A stretch of 58,084 bases of DNA from Pseudoduganella flava (GTDB taxonomy: Bacteria > Pseudomonadota > Gammaproteobacteria > Burkholderiales > Burkholderiaceae_D): positions 1 to 58,084 of the forward strand of contig NZ_VLKW01000006.1 of the NCBI RefSeq assembly GCF_007830495.1. Reading direction: 5' to 3'. Below are positions 1-9,261 of this stretch, in pieces. Each line of letters begins with the position of its first letter. Position 1 is the stretch's first letter. The position numbers and the translations under genes are program-made. The notes under the pieces are model-generated. The model had not been told where the DNA came from. It did not search any database and saw only the letters and a program-made list of their open reading frames with translations.

Positions 1-174
1 GTCAACGGCTGGCATGGCCGCTTCAAGACCTGGCTGCGCAGATTTTGCGGTGTGGCGAGCCGCTACCTGGCCAATTACGCCGGCTGGCAAATGGTCCTCG
101 ACGCCGCAGCACTCATCATCCCCGAGCATTGGCTGCGGGCGGCCGTTGCACCTCGGCAGCAGGAGCGAGCGTAA
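1..174 (+). CDS. IS1595/ISXO2-type transposase, C-terminal fragment
   Basis: The first 57 codons are open in frame from base 1 and end at a TAA. The peptide WHGRFKTWLRRF followed by GVASRYLANYAGW is typical of the C-terminal end of ISXO2-like (IS1595 family) transposases. The gene runs off the left edge, so its N-terminus and DDE-type residues cannot be assessed. I could not find the right terminal inverted repeat of the element in the bases after the stop, so the end of the IS is not fixed. Family call by motif memory, moderately sure. Confidence 0.6.
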   Translation, partial: VNGWHGRFKTWLRRFCGVASRYLANYAGWQMVLDAAALIIPEHWLRAAVAPRQQERA

Positions 175-230
175 TATCTGCGATAAGTTCCGTTCCGGGA
201 TGAAAGCTCAGCTAATGCGAACAGCGCGAT

Positions 231-265
231 AAAAAAAGGCGCCCCGGCGTGCGGCCCGGAGCGCC
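231..265 (-). terminator. Rho-independent terminator of the porin gene
   Basis: Read on the minus strand, the arm GGCGCTCCGG pairs with CCGGGGCGCC (one mismatch) around a short loop and is followed by seven T residues. It lies 17 bases past the porin stop codon, so it most likely ends that transcript. Confidence 0.8.
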
Positions 266-282
266 TTCCCCCCTCCCACCTG

Positions 283-1341
283 TTAAAAGTTGTGGTGTAC
301 GCCCAGCGCGTAGTGCCGGCGGCTGACGTCGTCCGTCGCCGTGGCCGCGGCCGGCATCTTCTTCAGCGACAGGTCCAGATACAGGTAGGTGCGCGGCGAG
401 AGGCTGTGCTCGTAACCGACGGACGCCTGCTTCGTCTTGATCACGCCGTCCGGATGCTTCTGGCCGTAGCCCAGCAGGATCTTGCCGACGCCCACCGAGT
501 AGTTCGCGCCCACCAGCCATGAGGTGGTATCGGTATTGGTGAACATCGTGTGGCTCTGGTCCTGGCGCTGGTAGGAGGCCATCAGTTTCAGCGGTTTCAT
601 CGCGTAGTACGACGCGGCCACCGAGTACAGCTTCGTTTCGATGGCGTTGCGCTCGTGGCCGAGCATGACGGCGAACGGACCGTTGGTGTACGTGGCGCTG
701 ACCGAATACGGGTTGGCGGACGCCATCGCATTCGCCGTGTACTGCGGCGCCGCGGCCGTGCCCTTGCCGATGATCGGATTCTGGTTGCCATTCGCTTCCT
801 TCGATGCCACCGTCACGTTGAGCTGGAAGCCGCTCCAGACCGGCGAGTTGTAGAACACGGCGTTCGAGAAGCGGTTGGCCGAGTTGCCCGTCACGCCCAG
901 CGGATCGCTGGTGTAGCCCGCCACCATCAGGTCGGGCTGGAAGCCGGCCACGTTGGGCAGGCCGTTCCACGGTTCGAACGCGAGGCTCGATTCCTGGTAG
1001 GCGGACAGGCCGCGGCCCAGGCGGACCGTGCCGAACGCCCCTTGCAGGCCGACCCGGCTCTGGCCCTGGAACAGCGGGCGCACATTGTTCTCCAGTGCCC
1101 CGGTGTCCGGGTCGAAGCGGATCTCCAACTGGAACAATGCCTTCAGGCCGTTGCCGAGGTCTTCGACACCGCGGAAGCCGAGCTTGTTGTTGTCCCGCCG
1201 GGTGACCAGCGTGGCATCGTTCGGCACGTGGGTCGTGCGCTGAATGCCGGCGTCGACCGTGCCGTAGATCGTCACGGAGGATTGTGCGTGCGCGCCGCCG
1301 ATAGCGGCCGCCAGTGCGAGGGCAACCAAGGATTTCTTCAT
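283..1341 (-). CDS. Gram-negative porin (Burkholderiales type)
   Basis: The 352-residue product is an outer-membrane trimeric beta-barrel porin for passive diffusion of small solutes. It starts with a clear signal peptide (MKKSLVALALAAAIGGAHA, then QSSVTIYGTVDAGI), which is the standard N-terminus of this family, and ends in the aromatic terminal residue expected for BAM recognition (HHNF). The frame is open 22 codons further upstream, but the chosen ATG has the AAAGGAAA ribosome-binding site and opens the signal peptide. It is a single gene with its own terminator. Substrate specificity cannot be told. Confidence 0.93.
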   Translation of the reverse strand: MKKSLVALALAAAIGGAHAQSSVTIYGTVDAGIQRTTHVPNDATLVTRRDNNKLGFRGVEDLGNGLKALFQLEIRFDPDTGALENNVRPLFQGQSRVGLQGAFGTVRLGRGLSAYQESSLAFEPWNGLPNVAGFQPDLMVAGYTSDPLGVTGNSANRFSNAVFYNSPVWSGFQLNVTVASKEANGNQNPIIGKGTAAAPQYTANAMASANPYSVSATYTNGPFAVMLGHERNAIETKLYSVAASYYAMKPLKLMASYQRQDQSHTMFTNTDTTSWLVGANYSVGVGKILLGYGQKHPDGVIKTKQASVGYEHSLSPRTYLYLDLSLKKMPAAATATDDVSRRHYALGVHHNF

Positions 1342-1765
1342 ATAGTGTTTCCTTTGTTCAGATTGGATCGGTTTTTTGAGGAACCAGAAACGTGCTGAGC
1401 TGCGCATGCTGCGACTCGACAGGGAAACCTTAATGCGGCGCCGGTGTAAAGCCTTCCGATTGGTCGATTCGGGGCGCCGGTGTTGGTAGAAAGAGGGGAA
1501 ACGCCAATTTCCTGTTGTATTTATGAAACGGTAGTTTTACGGTGCCGCGGCGTGTTCGATTCTTTCATTGGTAAGGTATCCATCGGTAGCGTAGCCGCCA
1601 CGACGGCTGAACCCGTTTGCGCAGGATCAAGCCAAGGCCGGCTTGTGAGGGAGACGCAACAGTTCGTCGATAGACTGGTTGGCCAGGCAACCGATATTAA
1701 AAAAAAAGCTCAGGGCGCAGCCGCATCGACGGCCTGCGCGACAACGCAGCTTTCTGGAGACCGAA
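1342..1765. other. Intergenic region between porin and Sel1 gene
   Basis: This 424-bp gap separates the divergent porin and Sel1-repeat genes and should hold both promoters. It contains an 11-bp direct repeat GGCGCCGGTGT at 1437-1447 and 1473-1483, and a ribosome-binding site (GGAGA) just before the Sel1 ATG. Short open frames here lack coding character and I do not call them genes. No convincing -35/-10 pair was found. Confidence 0.5.
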
Positions 1766-3208
1766 ATGGCCAATCGTGAAGAGCTGGCAGTGATCCGGGG
1801 CGCGCGGTCGGGAGACGCCGCATGCCAACTACAACTCGGCAAGCTGTACCTGACGGGAGGCGCCAGCCTGCCGTGCAGCCTGCCCACCGCGCTGCACTGG
1901 CTGGCGCGTGCCGCGGCGCACGGGCTTGATGAAGCCTGGCTGCTGATCGGCCGCCACATTCCCTGGCACTACGCGAGCCACCACCGGGCCACGCTGCTTG
2001 ACTGGTACGCACGCGCCTGCGACGCGGGCATCGCGGCGGCAGCCGTCACGCTGGGCCATCTGCTGCTGCAGGAACCGCCGATCGCCCATGCGGGCCTGCG
2101 CCAGCGGGCGCGGCGTGGGCTGGACGCCGCGGCGGCCGGCGGCTCGATCGAAGCACGCGCGCTGCTGGCGCGCTTGCGTGCCGGCGTTGCCGATGCGGTA
2201 GCGGTAGCGGCGGCGCCGGCCATGCCACGGGCCGCCTTGCGCGACGACGACAAGTTCGAAAGCCTGGCCGTCGCGCTGCCCGCCGCGCGGGCGCTGGCGG
2301 CGCGGGCTCCGGCAGACCCGGTCGCCTGGCGCGGCACGCCGGCGGACGCGCGGCTGCTGGCCCGCTGCGCCGAAGTCCTTGCACGCCAGGGGGCGGCCGA
2401 CGAGGCGCAGCGCATGCGTGAACTGGCCGCCGCGGCCGGCGACCGCTGGGCCCAGCTGGCGCTGGGCTTGCGCCTGGCACGGATGGATGCGGAAGGAGCC
2501 CGCGTGCCCGACAGCGGCATGGCGAACTTCAAGCGCGCCGTGCGCTGGCTGACGCAGGCCGGCGAACAGGGTGTCGCGGAAGCGTGGTATGCGCTGGCGT
2601 GCATCTACGCCAAGCCGGAGTTTTCCCAGCGCAGCGTCAGCGACGCGCAGGCGTGCCTGGAGCGCGCGGCGGAACTGGGTCACGCGGCGGCGCAATTCGA
2701 ATGCGGCTTGCATGCGTGGCGGCTGCGTCGCGGCGACGAGCGCAACGATGTGAAAGCGGTGTGCTGGCTGCAGAAGGCGGCCGCGCAGGGGTGCGAGCGG
2801 GCGCGGGCGATGCTGGCGCGTATTGCGCCGGCCCCGTGCGGGCCGAGCTGGGCGGCGCCATTGCTGCCGCTGGTGACGCGCGAACTGCTGCGCAGCCAGC
2901 CGCTGCTCGTCGCGCGTATCGAGCTCGCCGCGCTGTTCCACCTGTCGCGCGCCGAAGCGCTGCTGCTGGACGTTCGCGCGGCGGACCAGGGCCATTGCCT
3001 CGTCGTCGACATCCGCGCCGATTATGGACGCAGCCGGCGCCGGCTCGTGCTGGTGGAGAGCGCGCGCCAGCGCCAGGCGCTGGACCGGATCGCCCGGCTG
3101 TTCGAGGATGTCCATGCGCAGGCCGAAGGCAATTACCGCCAGCGGCTCTACCGCTTCAAGACGTGGCTGCAATCGGCCGGTGCCGAAGCGGCGCTGCTGG
3201 CCGCCTGA
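1766..3208 (+). CDS. Sel1/TPR-like repeat protein
   Basis: The 480-residue, alanine-rich protein contains several Sel1-like repeats (for example A..LGKLYLTGG, AWYALACIYA, AQFECGLHAW and AVCWLQKAAAQG), which are alpha-helical solenoid units used in protein-protein contacts. There is no signal peptide. The last 130 residues (from about residue 350) are not repeat-like and match nothing I recognise. The ATG at 1766 was preferred over an in-frame upstream start because GGAGA lies 5 bases before it and the upstream codons are basic and low in coding character. It converges on dapF with a 12-bp gap. Partner and pathway are unknown. Confidence 0.8.
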   Translation: MANREELAVIRGARSGDAACQLQLGKLYLTGGASLPCSLPTALHWLARAAAHGLDEAWLLIGRHIPWHYASHHRATLLDWYARACDAGIAAAAVTLGHLLLQEPPIAHAGLRQRARRGLDAAAAGGSIEARALLARLRAGVADAVAVAAAPAMPRAALRDDDKFESLAVALPAARALAARAPADPVAWRGTPADARLLARCAEVLARQGAADEAQRMRELAAAAGDRWAQLALGLRLARMDAEGARVPDSGMANFKRAVRWLTQAGEQGVAEAWYALACIYAKPEFSQRSVSDAQACLERAAELGHAAAQFECGLHAWRLRRGDERNDVKAVCWLQKAAAQGCERARAMLARIAPAPCGPSWAAPLLPLVTRELLRSQPLLVARIELAALFHLSRAEALLLDVRAADQGHCLVVDIRADYGRSRRRLVLVESARQRQALDRIARLFEDVHAQAEGNYRQRLYRFKTWLQSAGAEAALLAA

Positions 3209-3220
3209 GCGGCAGCAGGG

Positions 3221-4084
3221 TCAGACCGTGATTTCGCCTTCGAACACGGTGACGGCCGGACCGGTCAGGTAGACCGGTTCGCCTTCGCCGGCCCACGCGA
3301 TCGACAGCTGGCCGCCGCGCGCGTCCACGCGCACGGGCGAATCGAGCAGGCCGCGGCGGATGCCCGCCACCGCCGCCGCGCAGGCACCGGTGCCGCATGC
3401 CAGCGTTTCGCCGGCGCCGCGTTCGAATACACGCAGGCGGACGTGATGGCGGTTCACCAGCTGCATGAAGCCCGCGTTGACGCGCTTCGGGAAGTGCGTG
3501 TGGTGCTCGATCAGCGGGCCGGTCAGCTCGACGGGCGCCGCGTCGACGTCGGCGACGACCTGCACCGCATGCGGATTGCCCATCGACAGCACCGACACGA
3601 GCACGGTCTCCTTTTGCCCGGCCAATTCCAGCACGAGCGGCCACAGCGTATCGTTGCCTTCCGGCTGGCCCTGCAGGCCCTCGGTGTCGAAGGGCACGCG
3701 CGCCGGTTCGAACACGGGAGCGCCCATGTCGACGGTGACGCTACCGTCGTCTTCCAGGCGCGGCGCGATGACGCCGGACATCGTTTCGACTGAGATGCTG
3801 CGCCGGTCCGTCAAGCCCTTCTCGGCCACGAACTTGACAAACGCCCGCGCGCCGTTGCCGCACTGTTCCACTTCACCGCCGTCGCTGTTGAAGATGCGGT
3901 AGCGGAAGTCGCAGCTCGGGTTGGTCGATTTCTCGACGACGAGCAACTGGTCGGCGCCGACGCCGAAGCGGCGGTCCGCCAGCGCCTTCCACTGGGTAGG
4001 GGTGAAATCGATCTGCTGGTTGATGGCGTCGATCACGACGAAGTCGTTGCCGGCGCCATGCATCTTGGTGAATTTGAGTTTCAT
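3221..4084 (-). CDS. dapF: Diaminopimelate epimerase
   Basis: The product converts LL-2,6-diaminopimelate to the meso form for lysine and peptidoglycan synthesis in the cytoplasm. The 287-residue length is normal. Both catalytic cysteines of this cofactor-independent epimerase are visible in their motifs, CGNGARAF and [12 protein letters not shown], and the N-terminus [16 protein letters not shown] is characteristic. Its ATG overlaps the stop of the upstream acyltransferase by four bases (ATGA), so it is the last gene of a three-gene minus-strand operon. The stop codon lies inside GGTCTGACCCT, which resembles one arm of the palindromic repeat described elsewhere in the window. Confidence 0.97.
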   Translation of the reverse strand: MKLKFTKMHGAGNDFVVIDAINQQIDFTPTQWKALADRRFGVGADQLLVVEKSTNPSCDFRYRIFNSDGGEVEQCGNGARAFVKFVAEKGLTDRRSISVETMSGVIAPRLEDDGSVTVDMGAPVFEPARVPFDTEGLQGQPEGNDTLWPLVLELAGQKETVLVSVLSMGNPHAVQVVADVDAAPVELTGPLIEHHTHFPKRVNAGFMQLVNRHHVRLRVFERGAGETLACGTGACAAAVAGIRRGLLDSPVRVDARGGQLSIAWAGEGEPVYLTGPAVTVFEGEITV

Positions 4085-4977
4085 CGCTTGTTCGAATAGA
4101 AGGACGGTTCGCCGTTCGGACGCGTCTTGTAGCGTTTATGCGTCCAGAAATATTCCGCCGGTGCTTCGCGCACGCGCTCCTCGATGAACTCGTTCATGCG
4201 GCGCGTGGCGGCTACCATGTCGGTACCGGGATAATTGTCCCACACCGGGTAGAACTTGACGCGCCAGCCTTGATAATTTGGCAGGAAAGTCGCGATCACC
4301 GGCATCACTTGCGCGCCCGTCGTCGCGGCGATGCGCGCCGTGGCCGTCAGTGTCGCGGCGGGCACGCCGAAGAACGGCACGAACTCCGCATCCTTTTCGC
4401 CGAAGTCCATGTCGGGCAGCATGAAGTAGGGCAGGCGCTCGCGCAGCGCGCGCAGGATCGGCTTGATGCCGTCCTGGCGCGTGAACAGTTTCACCGGCTT
4501 GAAGCGGGCCCGGCCAGCCCGCAGCACCGCGTCGAATGCGGCATTCTTCTGCTGCACGTACATCGACGACGCGGAAGCTTCCATCGCGATCGATGCACCG
4601 GCCACGTCGAGGCAGACGAAGTGCGGGCACAGCAGGATGGTCGGCTTGTCCGTCATCGCCGCCACGGGAATTTCGCCCGGCGGCATGCCCGCGCTCGTCT
4701 CGATGTGGATCAGGCGCTTCAGGCGTGCCTCGGAGGCCCACCACAGCACCCCGCGCTCCAGCACGCTGCGCGAATACGCCTGGAAGTGGCTGCGCACCAG
4801 CGCGCGGCGCGCGTCCTCGGACAGCTCCGGCATCGCCAGGCGCAGGTTGACGAGCGCGATGTCGCGGCGCGCCCCCATCACGCGGAACAGCAGCGCACCG
4901 ATGCCTTCACCCAACCGGCCGAGCACCGGCAGCGGCAGCCAGTGCAGCAGCCACACGAACCCCAGCAGCACCTTCAT
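4081..4977 (-). CDS. Lipid A biosynthesis (LpxL/LpxM-type) acyltransferase
   Basis: The 298-residue inner-membrane enzyme belongs to the HtrB/LpxL late acyltransferase family, which adds secondary acyl chains to lipid A from acyl-ACP. A hydrophobic N-terminal anchor ([18 protein letters not shown]) is followed by the catalytic Hx4D motif in [11 protein letters not shown]. The start at 4977 is supported by a 4-bp overlap with the stop of the preceding paralogue; the gene in turn overlaps dapF by 4 bp. Which lipid A position is acylated cannot be read from sequence. Confidence 0.9.
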   Translation of the reverse strand: MKVLLGFVWLLHWLPLPVLGRLGEGIGALLFRVMGARRDIALVNLRLAMPELSEDARRALVRSHFQAYSRSVLERGVLWWASEARLKRLIHIETSAGMPPGEIPVAAMTDKPTILLCPHFVCLDVAGASIAMEASASSMYVQQKNAAFDAVLRAGRARFKPVKLFTRQDGIKPILRALRERLPYFMLPDMDFGEKDAEFVPFFGVPAATLTATARIAATTGAQVMPVIATFLPNYQGWRVKFYPVWDNYPGTDMVAATRRMNEFIEERVREAPAEYFWTHKRYKTRPNGEPSFYSNKR

Positions 4978-5831
4978 GCGGCCTCCCGGGATGCGCCCGG
5001 CGCGGCGACGCCGGCGGGAATCTTGTAGCGGTTGTAGCTCCAGTAGTACTGGGCCGGGCAGCCGGCGATCAGCTGTTCCATCGCCGCGTTGATCGCGCGG
5101 GCCTGCTGCGCCGCGTCGCCGTCCAGCGAGCCGGTGAACGGCACAAAGTGGATCAGGAAGCCGCGGCCGCGCGGCAGGCGCTCGGCATAGGTCAGCACGA
5201 TCGGCGCATCGCCGCCCAGCTTGGCCATCTTGGCCGGCAAGGTCATCGTGTAGGCGGGGCGGCCGAAGAAATCGGCCCACACGCCTTCGCCTTCCTGCGG
5301 CACCTGGTCGGGCAGGATGCCGATCGGCTTGCCGGACTTGAGGAACTTGGCCAGCATCCGCACGCCGGACAGGTTGGCCGGCGCCAGCAGCATCTGGCCG
5401 CGCGCCCGGGCGCCTTCGACCAGCGGTTTGATCGCCTGCTGCTTCGGCGGGCGGTACATCACCATCAGCGGCGTGTCGTGCGAGACACGCTGGGCGGTGA
5501 TCTCGAAGCAGCCCAGGTGCGGCGTCAGGAACACGATGCCGCACCCGGCGGCAAGGTGCTGTTCGACGAGCGAATAGTCCTTGACGAACACCCGGCGGGC
5601 GATGCGGGCGTCGGATGCAAGCCACACGAACGGCAGTTCAGCGATGGCTTTGCCGGCCTCGGCCACGGCTTGCCGCAGGTGGCCAGCGAAGCCGGCTCGC
5701 GCGATGTTCTCGCGCATCCGGCGGCGGTAGGAGGGCGACGCCAGGTAAACCAGCCAGCCCAATACGCTGCCCAGTGCGTGCAGCACGGGCAGGGGAAATA
5801 TCGAGAAGAAACGGAAGATTCGTAACAGCAT
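4974..5831 (-). CDS. Second LpxL-type lysophospholipid/lipid A acyltransferase
   Basis: A 285-residue paralogue of the next gene in the operon, with the same layout: a hydrophobic N-terminus (IFRFFSIFPLPVLHALGSVLGWLVY is the region) and an Hx4E catalytic dyad in LTPHLGCFEITA. The family transfers acyl chains from acyl-ACP to lipid A precursors. It is the first gene of the operon and is divergent from metK across a 190-bp region. Having two late acyltransferases fits a hexa-acylated lipid A, but which one acts first is not decidable here. Confidence 0.9.
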   Translation of the reverse strand: MLLRIFRFFSIFPLPVLHALGSVLGWLVYLASPSYRRRMRENIARAGFAGHLRQAVAEAGKAIAELPFVWLASDARIARRVFVKDYSLVEQHLAAGCGIVFLTPHLGCFEITAQRVSHDTPLMVMYRPPKQQAIKPLVEGARARGQMLLAPANLSGVRMLAKFLKSGKPIGILPDQVPQEGEGVWADFFGRPAYTMTLPAKMAKLGGDAPIVLTYAERLPRGRGFLIHFVPFTGSLDGDAAQQARAINAAMEQLIAGCPAQYYWSYNRYKIPAGVAAPGASREAA

Positions 5832-5910
5832 GAACTAGGAAAAATGAGCGCAACAGTTCGCGTTGCTCTACCCAAAAATTTTTGAAGAAGCGTAAAATAC
5901 CACGTAAGCA

Positions 5911-5993
5911 GTAACCGCTGAGTTAATAGACAACTTGCGAAGCGGTATAGAAACTTCGCTAAAGCGTCGCAAGCCGTGAGGGTTGTTGCGACA
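5911..5993 (+). promoter_or_regulatory. Structured 5' leader of metK with competing hairpins
   Basis: The leader can form ACCGCT (5914-5919) with AGCGGT (5941-5946), or GCGAAG (5937-5942) with CTTCGC (5954-5959). These two pairings share bases and are mutually exclusive. A third stem, GTCGCAA (5966-5972) with TTGCGAC (5986-5992), stands just before the ribosome-binding site. This arrangement suggests a regulatory leader, but I do not recognise a known SAM riboswitch class. Confidence 0.4.
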
Positions 5994-6021
5994 GTGTAAT
6001 CAACCAAACCAGGAGCTTGCG

Positions 6022-7191
6022 ATGTCTTCCATCGACTACCTCTTCACCTCCGAATCCGTTTCGGAAGGCCATCCCGACAAAGTCGCCGACCAGATTTCCG
6101 ACGCCATCCTCGACGCCATTCTGGCGCAGGATCCGAAGGCGCGCGTTGCCGCCGAGACACTTTGCAATACGGGCCTCGTCGTGCTGGCGGGCGAGATCAC
6201 CACGCACGCCAACGTGGATTATATTCAGATCGCCCGCGAGACCATCAAGCGCATCGGCTACGACAACACCGACTACGGCATCGATTACAAGGGCTGCGCC
6301 GTGCTGGTCGCCTATGACAAGCAGTCGCCGGACATCGCCCAGGGCGTCGACGAAGGCGCCGGCCTGGACCTCGACCAGGGCGCCGGCGACCAGGGCCTGA
6401 TGTTCGGCTACGCCTGCGACGAAACGCCGGAACTGATGCCGGCCGCGATCTACTACGCGCACCGCCTCGTCGAGCGCCAGTCGCAGCTGCGCAAGGATGG
6501 CCGCTTGCCGTGGCTGCGTCCGGATGCCAAGTCGCAAGTCACCCTGCGTTACGTGAACGGCCGCCCGGTGGCTGTGGACACCGTCGTGCTGTCGACCCAG
6601 CACGCCCCGGACATCCAGCACAAGCAGATCGAGGAAGCGGTGATCGAGGAGATCATCCGCCCGGTGCTGCCGAAGGAATGGCTGCAGGGCACGAAATACC
6701 TGGTCAACCCGACCGGCCGCTTCGTCATCGGCGGTCCGCAGGGCGACTGCGGCCTGACCGGCCGCAAGATCATCGTCGACACCTATGGCGGCGCGGCGCC
6801 GCACGGCGGTGGCGCGTTCTCCGGCAAGGACCCGTCGAAAGTCGACCGCTCGGCAGCCTACGCGGCCCGCTACGTGGCGAAGAACGTCGTCGCCGCCGGC
6901 CTGGCGCGCCAGTGCCAGGTGCAGGTGTCGTACGCGATCGGCGTTGCGCGCCCGATCAACATCACCGTGTACACGGAAGGCACGGGCGTGATTTCGGACG
7001 AGAAGATCGCGGAACTGGTGCAGGAACACTTCGACCTGCGCCCGAAAGGCATCGTGCAGATGCTCGACCTGCTGCGCCCGATCTACCAGAAGACGGCCGC
7101 CTACGGCCACTTCGGCCGCGAAGAGCCGGAGTTCAGCTGGGAGCGCACCGACAAGGCTGCCGCGCTGCGTGCCGCCGCCGGGCTGGCCTGA
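6022..7191 (+). CDS. metK: S-adenosylmethionine synthetase
   Basis: The enzyme makes SAM from methionine and ATP. The 389-residue length is standard, with the N-terminal [13 protein letters not shown] motif that contributes to the active site, the conserved [18 protein letters not shown] loop (P-loop-like) and [15 protein letters not shown]. The ATG at 6022 follows AGGAG by 6 bases and opens the conserved N-terminus MSSIDYLF. The gene is divergent from the acyltransferase operon and is followed by the rest of the SAM cycle (ahcY, metF). Confidence 0.98.
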   Translation: MSSIDYLFTSESVSEGHPDKVADQISDAILDAILAQDPKARVAAETLCNTGLVVLAGEITTHANVDYIQIARETIKRIGYDNTDYGIDYKGCAVLVAYDKQSPDIAQGVDEGAGLDLDQGAGDQGLMFGYACDETPELMPAAIYYAHRLVERQSQLRKDGRLPWLRPDAKSQVTLRYVNGRPVAVDTVVLSTQHAPDIQHKQIEEAVIEEIIRPVLPKEWLQGTKYLVNPTGRFVIGGPQGDCGLTGRKIIVDTYGGAAPHGGGAFSGKDPSKVDRSAAYAARYVAKNVVAAGLARQCQVQVSYAIGVARPINITVYTEGTGVISDEKIAELVQEHFDLRPKGIVQMLDLLRPIYQKTAAYGHFGREEPEFSWERTDKAAALRAAAGLA

Positions 7192-7222
7192 TTTTTGGCA
7201 CGCCGCTGACACCTGCCAAAAC

Positions 7223-7279
7223 CAACGGCAGAAGCCGGGGTCAGACCCGCCGGGTCTGACCCCAGGGTTTGCTTTTGGG
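7223..7279 (+). repeat. Dispersed palindromic repeat, copy A
   Basis: A perfect inverted repeat, GGGGTCAGACCC and GGGTCTGACCCC around a 3-bp spacer, occupies 7237-7263. It is flanked by AACGGCAGAAGCC on the left and AGGGTTTGC on the right. The same block recurs in inverse orientation as copy B near 10.1 kb. It sits between metK and the ahcY promoter and could act as a transcription stop or hairpin for metK mRNA. Confidence 0.85.
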
Positions 7280-7286
7280 TTGCTTC

Positions 7287-7317
7287 TTGCATTCCGGGCG
7301 CGCAAGAATGCTAAAAT
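7287..7317 (+). promoter_or_regulatory. ahcY promoter
   Basis: An extended -10 element, TGC then TAAAAT at 7312-7317, is preceded by TTGCAT at 7287-7292 with a long 19-bp spacer. The expected start of transcription is near 7324, right at the 5' edge of the SAH riboswitch, which supports the call. Confidence 0.6.
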
Positions 7318-7324
7318 GCTCGTT

Positions 7325-7390
7325 CTCCGAGGAGCGTTGCGACGGGTCGCTCGACCCGCCAGGCTCGGACACTTCTGCAACCGCGCTCAC
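7325..7390 (+). promoter_or_regulatory. S-adenosylhomocysteine (SAH) riboswitch
   Basis: The sequence fits the SAH riboswitch consensus. CCGAG (7327-7331) pairs with CTCGG (7364-7368) as P1. CGGGTCG pairs with CGACCCG in the P2 hairpin. GAGCGTTGC (7332-7340) can pair with GCAAC (7377-7381) and CGCTC (7384-7388) for the pseudoknot. It ends about 20 bases before the ribosome-binding site of ahcY, its usual target in betaproteobacteria. SAH binding is expected to turn ahcY expression on. Confidence 0.93.
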
Positions 7391-7422
7391 GTCAACTTTT
7401 TTCAACTTGAAAGGAGGGCGTG

Positions 7423-8838
7423 ATGAACGCCGTACTCAAAGATTCCCAGGATTACATCGTTGCCGACATCGGCCTGGCCGGCTGGGGCAACAAGGAAATC
7501 AAGATCGCCGAAACCGAGATGCCGGGCCTGATGGCGATCCGCGAGGAATACGCCGCATCCCAGCCGCTGAAGGGCGCGCGCATCACCGGCTCGCTGCACA
7601 TGACGATCCAGACCGCCGTGCTGATCCAGACGCTGGAAGCGCTGGGCGCGCAAGTGCGCTGGGCCTCGTGCAACATCTACTCGACGCAGGACCACGCCGC
7701 CGCCGCGATCGCCGCGAACGGCACGCCGGTGTTCGCCATCAAGGGCGAAACGCTGGACCAGTACTGGGAATACACCCACCGCATCTTCGAATGGCCGGGC
7801 GAAGGCGTGTACTCGAACATGATCCTGGACGACGGCGGCGATGCCACGCTGCTGCTGCACCTGGGCGCGCGTGCCGAGAAGGACATCTCCGTGCTGGACA
7901 AGCCGGGCTCGGAAGAAGAGATCTGCCTGTTCAACTCGATCAAGGCGCACCTGGCCAAGGACCCGCAGTGGTACTCGAAGCGCCTGCCGCACATCATGGG
8001 CGTGACGGAAGAAACCACGACCGGCGTGCACCGCCTGTACCAGATGCACAAGGAAGGCAAGCTGGCCTTCCCGGCCATCAACGTCAACGACTCCGTCACG
8101 AAGTCGAAGTTCGACAACCTGTACGGCTGCCGCGAATCGCTGGTCGACGGCATCAAGCGCGCGACCGACGTGATGATCGCCGGTAAGATCGCCGTCATTG
8201 CCGGCTACGGCGACGTGGGCAAGGGCTCGGCGCAAGCGATGCGCGCGCTGTCCGCCCAGGTGTGGGTCACCGAGATCGATCCGATCTGCGCGCTGCAGGC
8301 CGCGATGGAAGGCTTCCGCGTCGTGACGATGGATTACGCGTGCGAGCACGGCGACATCTTCGTCACCTGCACGGGCAACTACCACATCCTGACCGAGCAG
8401 CACATGCTGCGCATGAAGGACCAGGCGATCGTCTGCAACATCGGTCACTTCGACAACGAGATCGACGTCGCCGCGCTGAAGAAATACCAGTGGGAGAACA
8501 TCAAGCCGCAGGTCGACCACGTGATCTTCCCGGACGGCCACCGCATCATCCTGCTGGCCGAAGGCCGCCTGGTGAACCTGGGTTGCGCAACGGGCCACCC
8601 GTCGTACGTGATGAGCTCCTCGTTCGCGAACCAGACGATCGCGCAGATCGAGCTGTTCCAGCACAAGGACAAGTACCCGGTCGGCGTCTACACGCTGCCG
8701 AAGCACCTGGACGAAAAGGTCGCCCGCCTGCAGCTGAAGAAGCTGAACGCGCAGCTGACGACGCTGACGGAAGAACAGGCCGCCTACATCAACGTGAAGG
8801 TCGAAGGCCCGTACAAGCCGGAACACTACCGCTACTGA
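7423..8838 (+). CDS. ahcY: Adenosylhomocysteinase (SAH hydrolase)
   Basis: The product splits SAH, the by-product of SAM-dependent methylation, into homocysteine and adenosine. The 471-residue length is that of the bacterial long form. The NAD-binding motif [12 protein letters not shown], the C-terminal KPEHYRY and the substrate region [14 protein letters not shown] are all present. An in-frame GTG lies one codon upstream, but the ATG at 7423 sits 5 bases from AAGGAGG. Expression is controlled by the SAH riboswitch, and a strong terminator follows. Confidence 0.97.
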   Translation: MNAVLKDSQDYIVADIGLAGWGNKEIKIAETEMPGLMAIREEYAASQPLKGARITGSLHMTIQTAVLIQTLEALGAQVRWASCNIYSTQDHAAAAIAANGTPVFAIKGETLDQYWEYTHRIFEWPGEGVYSNMILDDGGDATLLLHLGARAEKDISVLDKPGSEEEICLFNSIKAHLAKDPQWYSKRLPHIMGVTEETTTGVHRLYQMHKEGKLAFPAINVNDSVTKSKFDNLYGCRESLVDGIKRATDVMIAGKIAVIAGYGDVGKGSAQAMRALSAQVWVTEIDPICALQAAMEGFRVVTMDYACEHGDIFVTCTGNYHILTEQHMLRMKDQAIVCNIGHFDNEIDVAALKKYQWENIKPQVDHVIFPDGHRIILLAEGRLVNLGCATGHPSYVMSSSFANQTIAQIELFQHKDKYPVGVYTLPKHLDEKVARLQLKKLNAQLTTLTEEQAAYINVKVEGPYKPEHYRY

Positions 8839-8852
8839 TCCAGTAAGGCTGA

Positions 8853-8877
8853 GGCCGGCAATCGCCGGCCTTTTTTT
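8853..8877 (+). terminator. Rho-independent terminator of ahcY
   Basis: GGCCGGC and GCCGGCC form a perfect 7-bp GC stem around a 4-base loop, followed by seven T residues, 14 bases after the ahcY stop codon. Confidence 0.93.
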
Positions 8878-8910
8878 ACCCACTGCTGTTCATACGAGGC
8901 TTTTCTTTTT

Positions 8911-9261
8911 ATGCGTTTGGTCCTGACCTGGTTCATCAATGCCGCGGCGCTGTTCGCAGTGCCTTACCTCATGCATTCCGTCGACGTCACGAGCGTCACG
9001 GCAGCCCTGATCGCAGCGCTCATCCTCGGGCTCGTCAACACGCTGATCCGGCCGCTGCTGCTCCTCCTGACCCTGCCCGTGACCGTGCTCACGCTGGGCC
9101 TGTTCATCTTCATCGTTAACGGCTTCACGTTCTGGCTGGTGGCGCAATGGGTGGAAGGCTTCACGGTGACGAGCTTCTGGGCGGCGGTTGGCGGTGCACT
9201 GCTGTACAGCGTGATCTCCTGGGCCCTGTCCTCACTGTTGTTGAAAGACGCCGATGGCTGA
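8911..9261 (+). CDS. Holin-superfamily-IV-like small membrane protein
   Basis: The 116-residue protein is almost entirely hydrophobic, with about four membrane segments, and contains NTLIRPLLLLLTLPVTVLTLG, the hallmark region of the 'Mycobacterial 4 TMS phage holin' family. Despite that name it is a chromosomal gene in many Burkholderiales, regularly between ahcY and metF, and its function is unknown. Its 3' end overlaps the metF start by 8 bp, so the two are co-transcribed and translationally coupled. There is no prophage around it. Confidence 0.85.
   Translation: MRLVLTWFINAAALFAVPYLMHSVDVTSVTAALIAALILGLVNTLIRPLLLLLTLPVTVLTLGLFIFIVNGFTFWLVAQWVEGFTVTSFWAAVGGALLYSVISWALSSLLLKDADG

Noticed and set aside
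1480..1779. 99-codon plus-strand open frame between the porin and Sel1 genes
   Set aside because: Composition is unlike neighbouring genes, there are no motifs, and it overlaps the start of the better-supported Sel1 gene in another frame.
8911..9261. Possible prophage remnant because of the holin-family protein
   Set aside because: No lysis, structural or integrase genes are nearby; this family is a common chromosomal neighbour of ahcY and metF.
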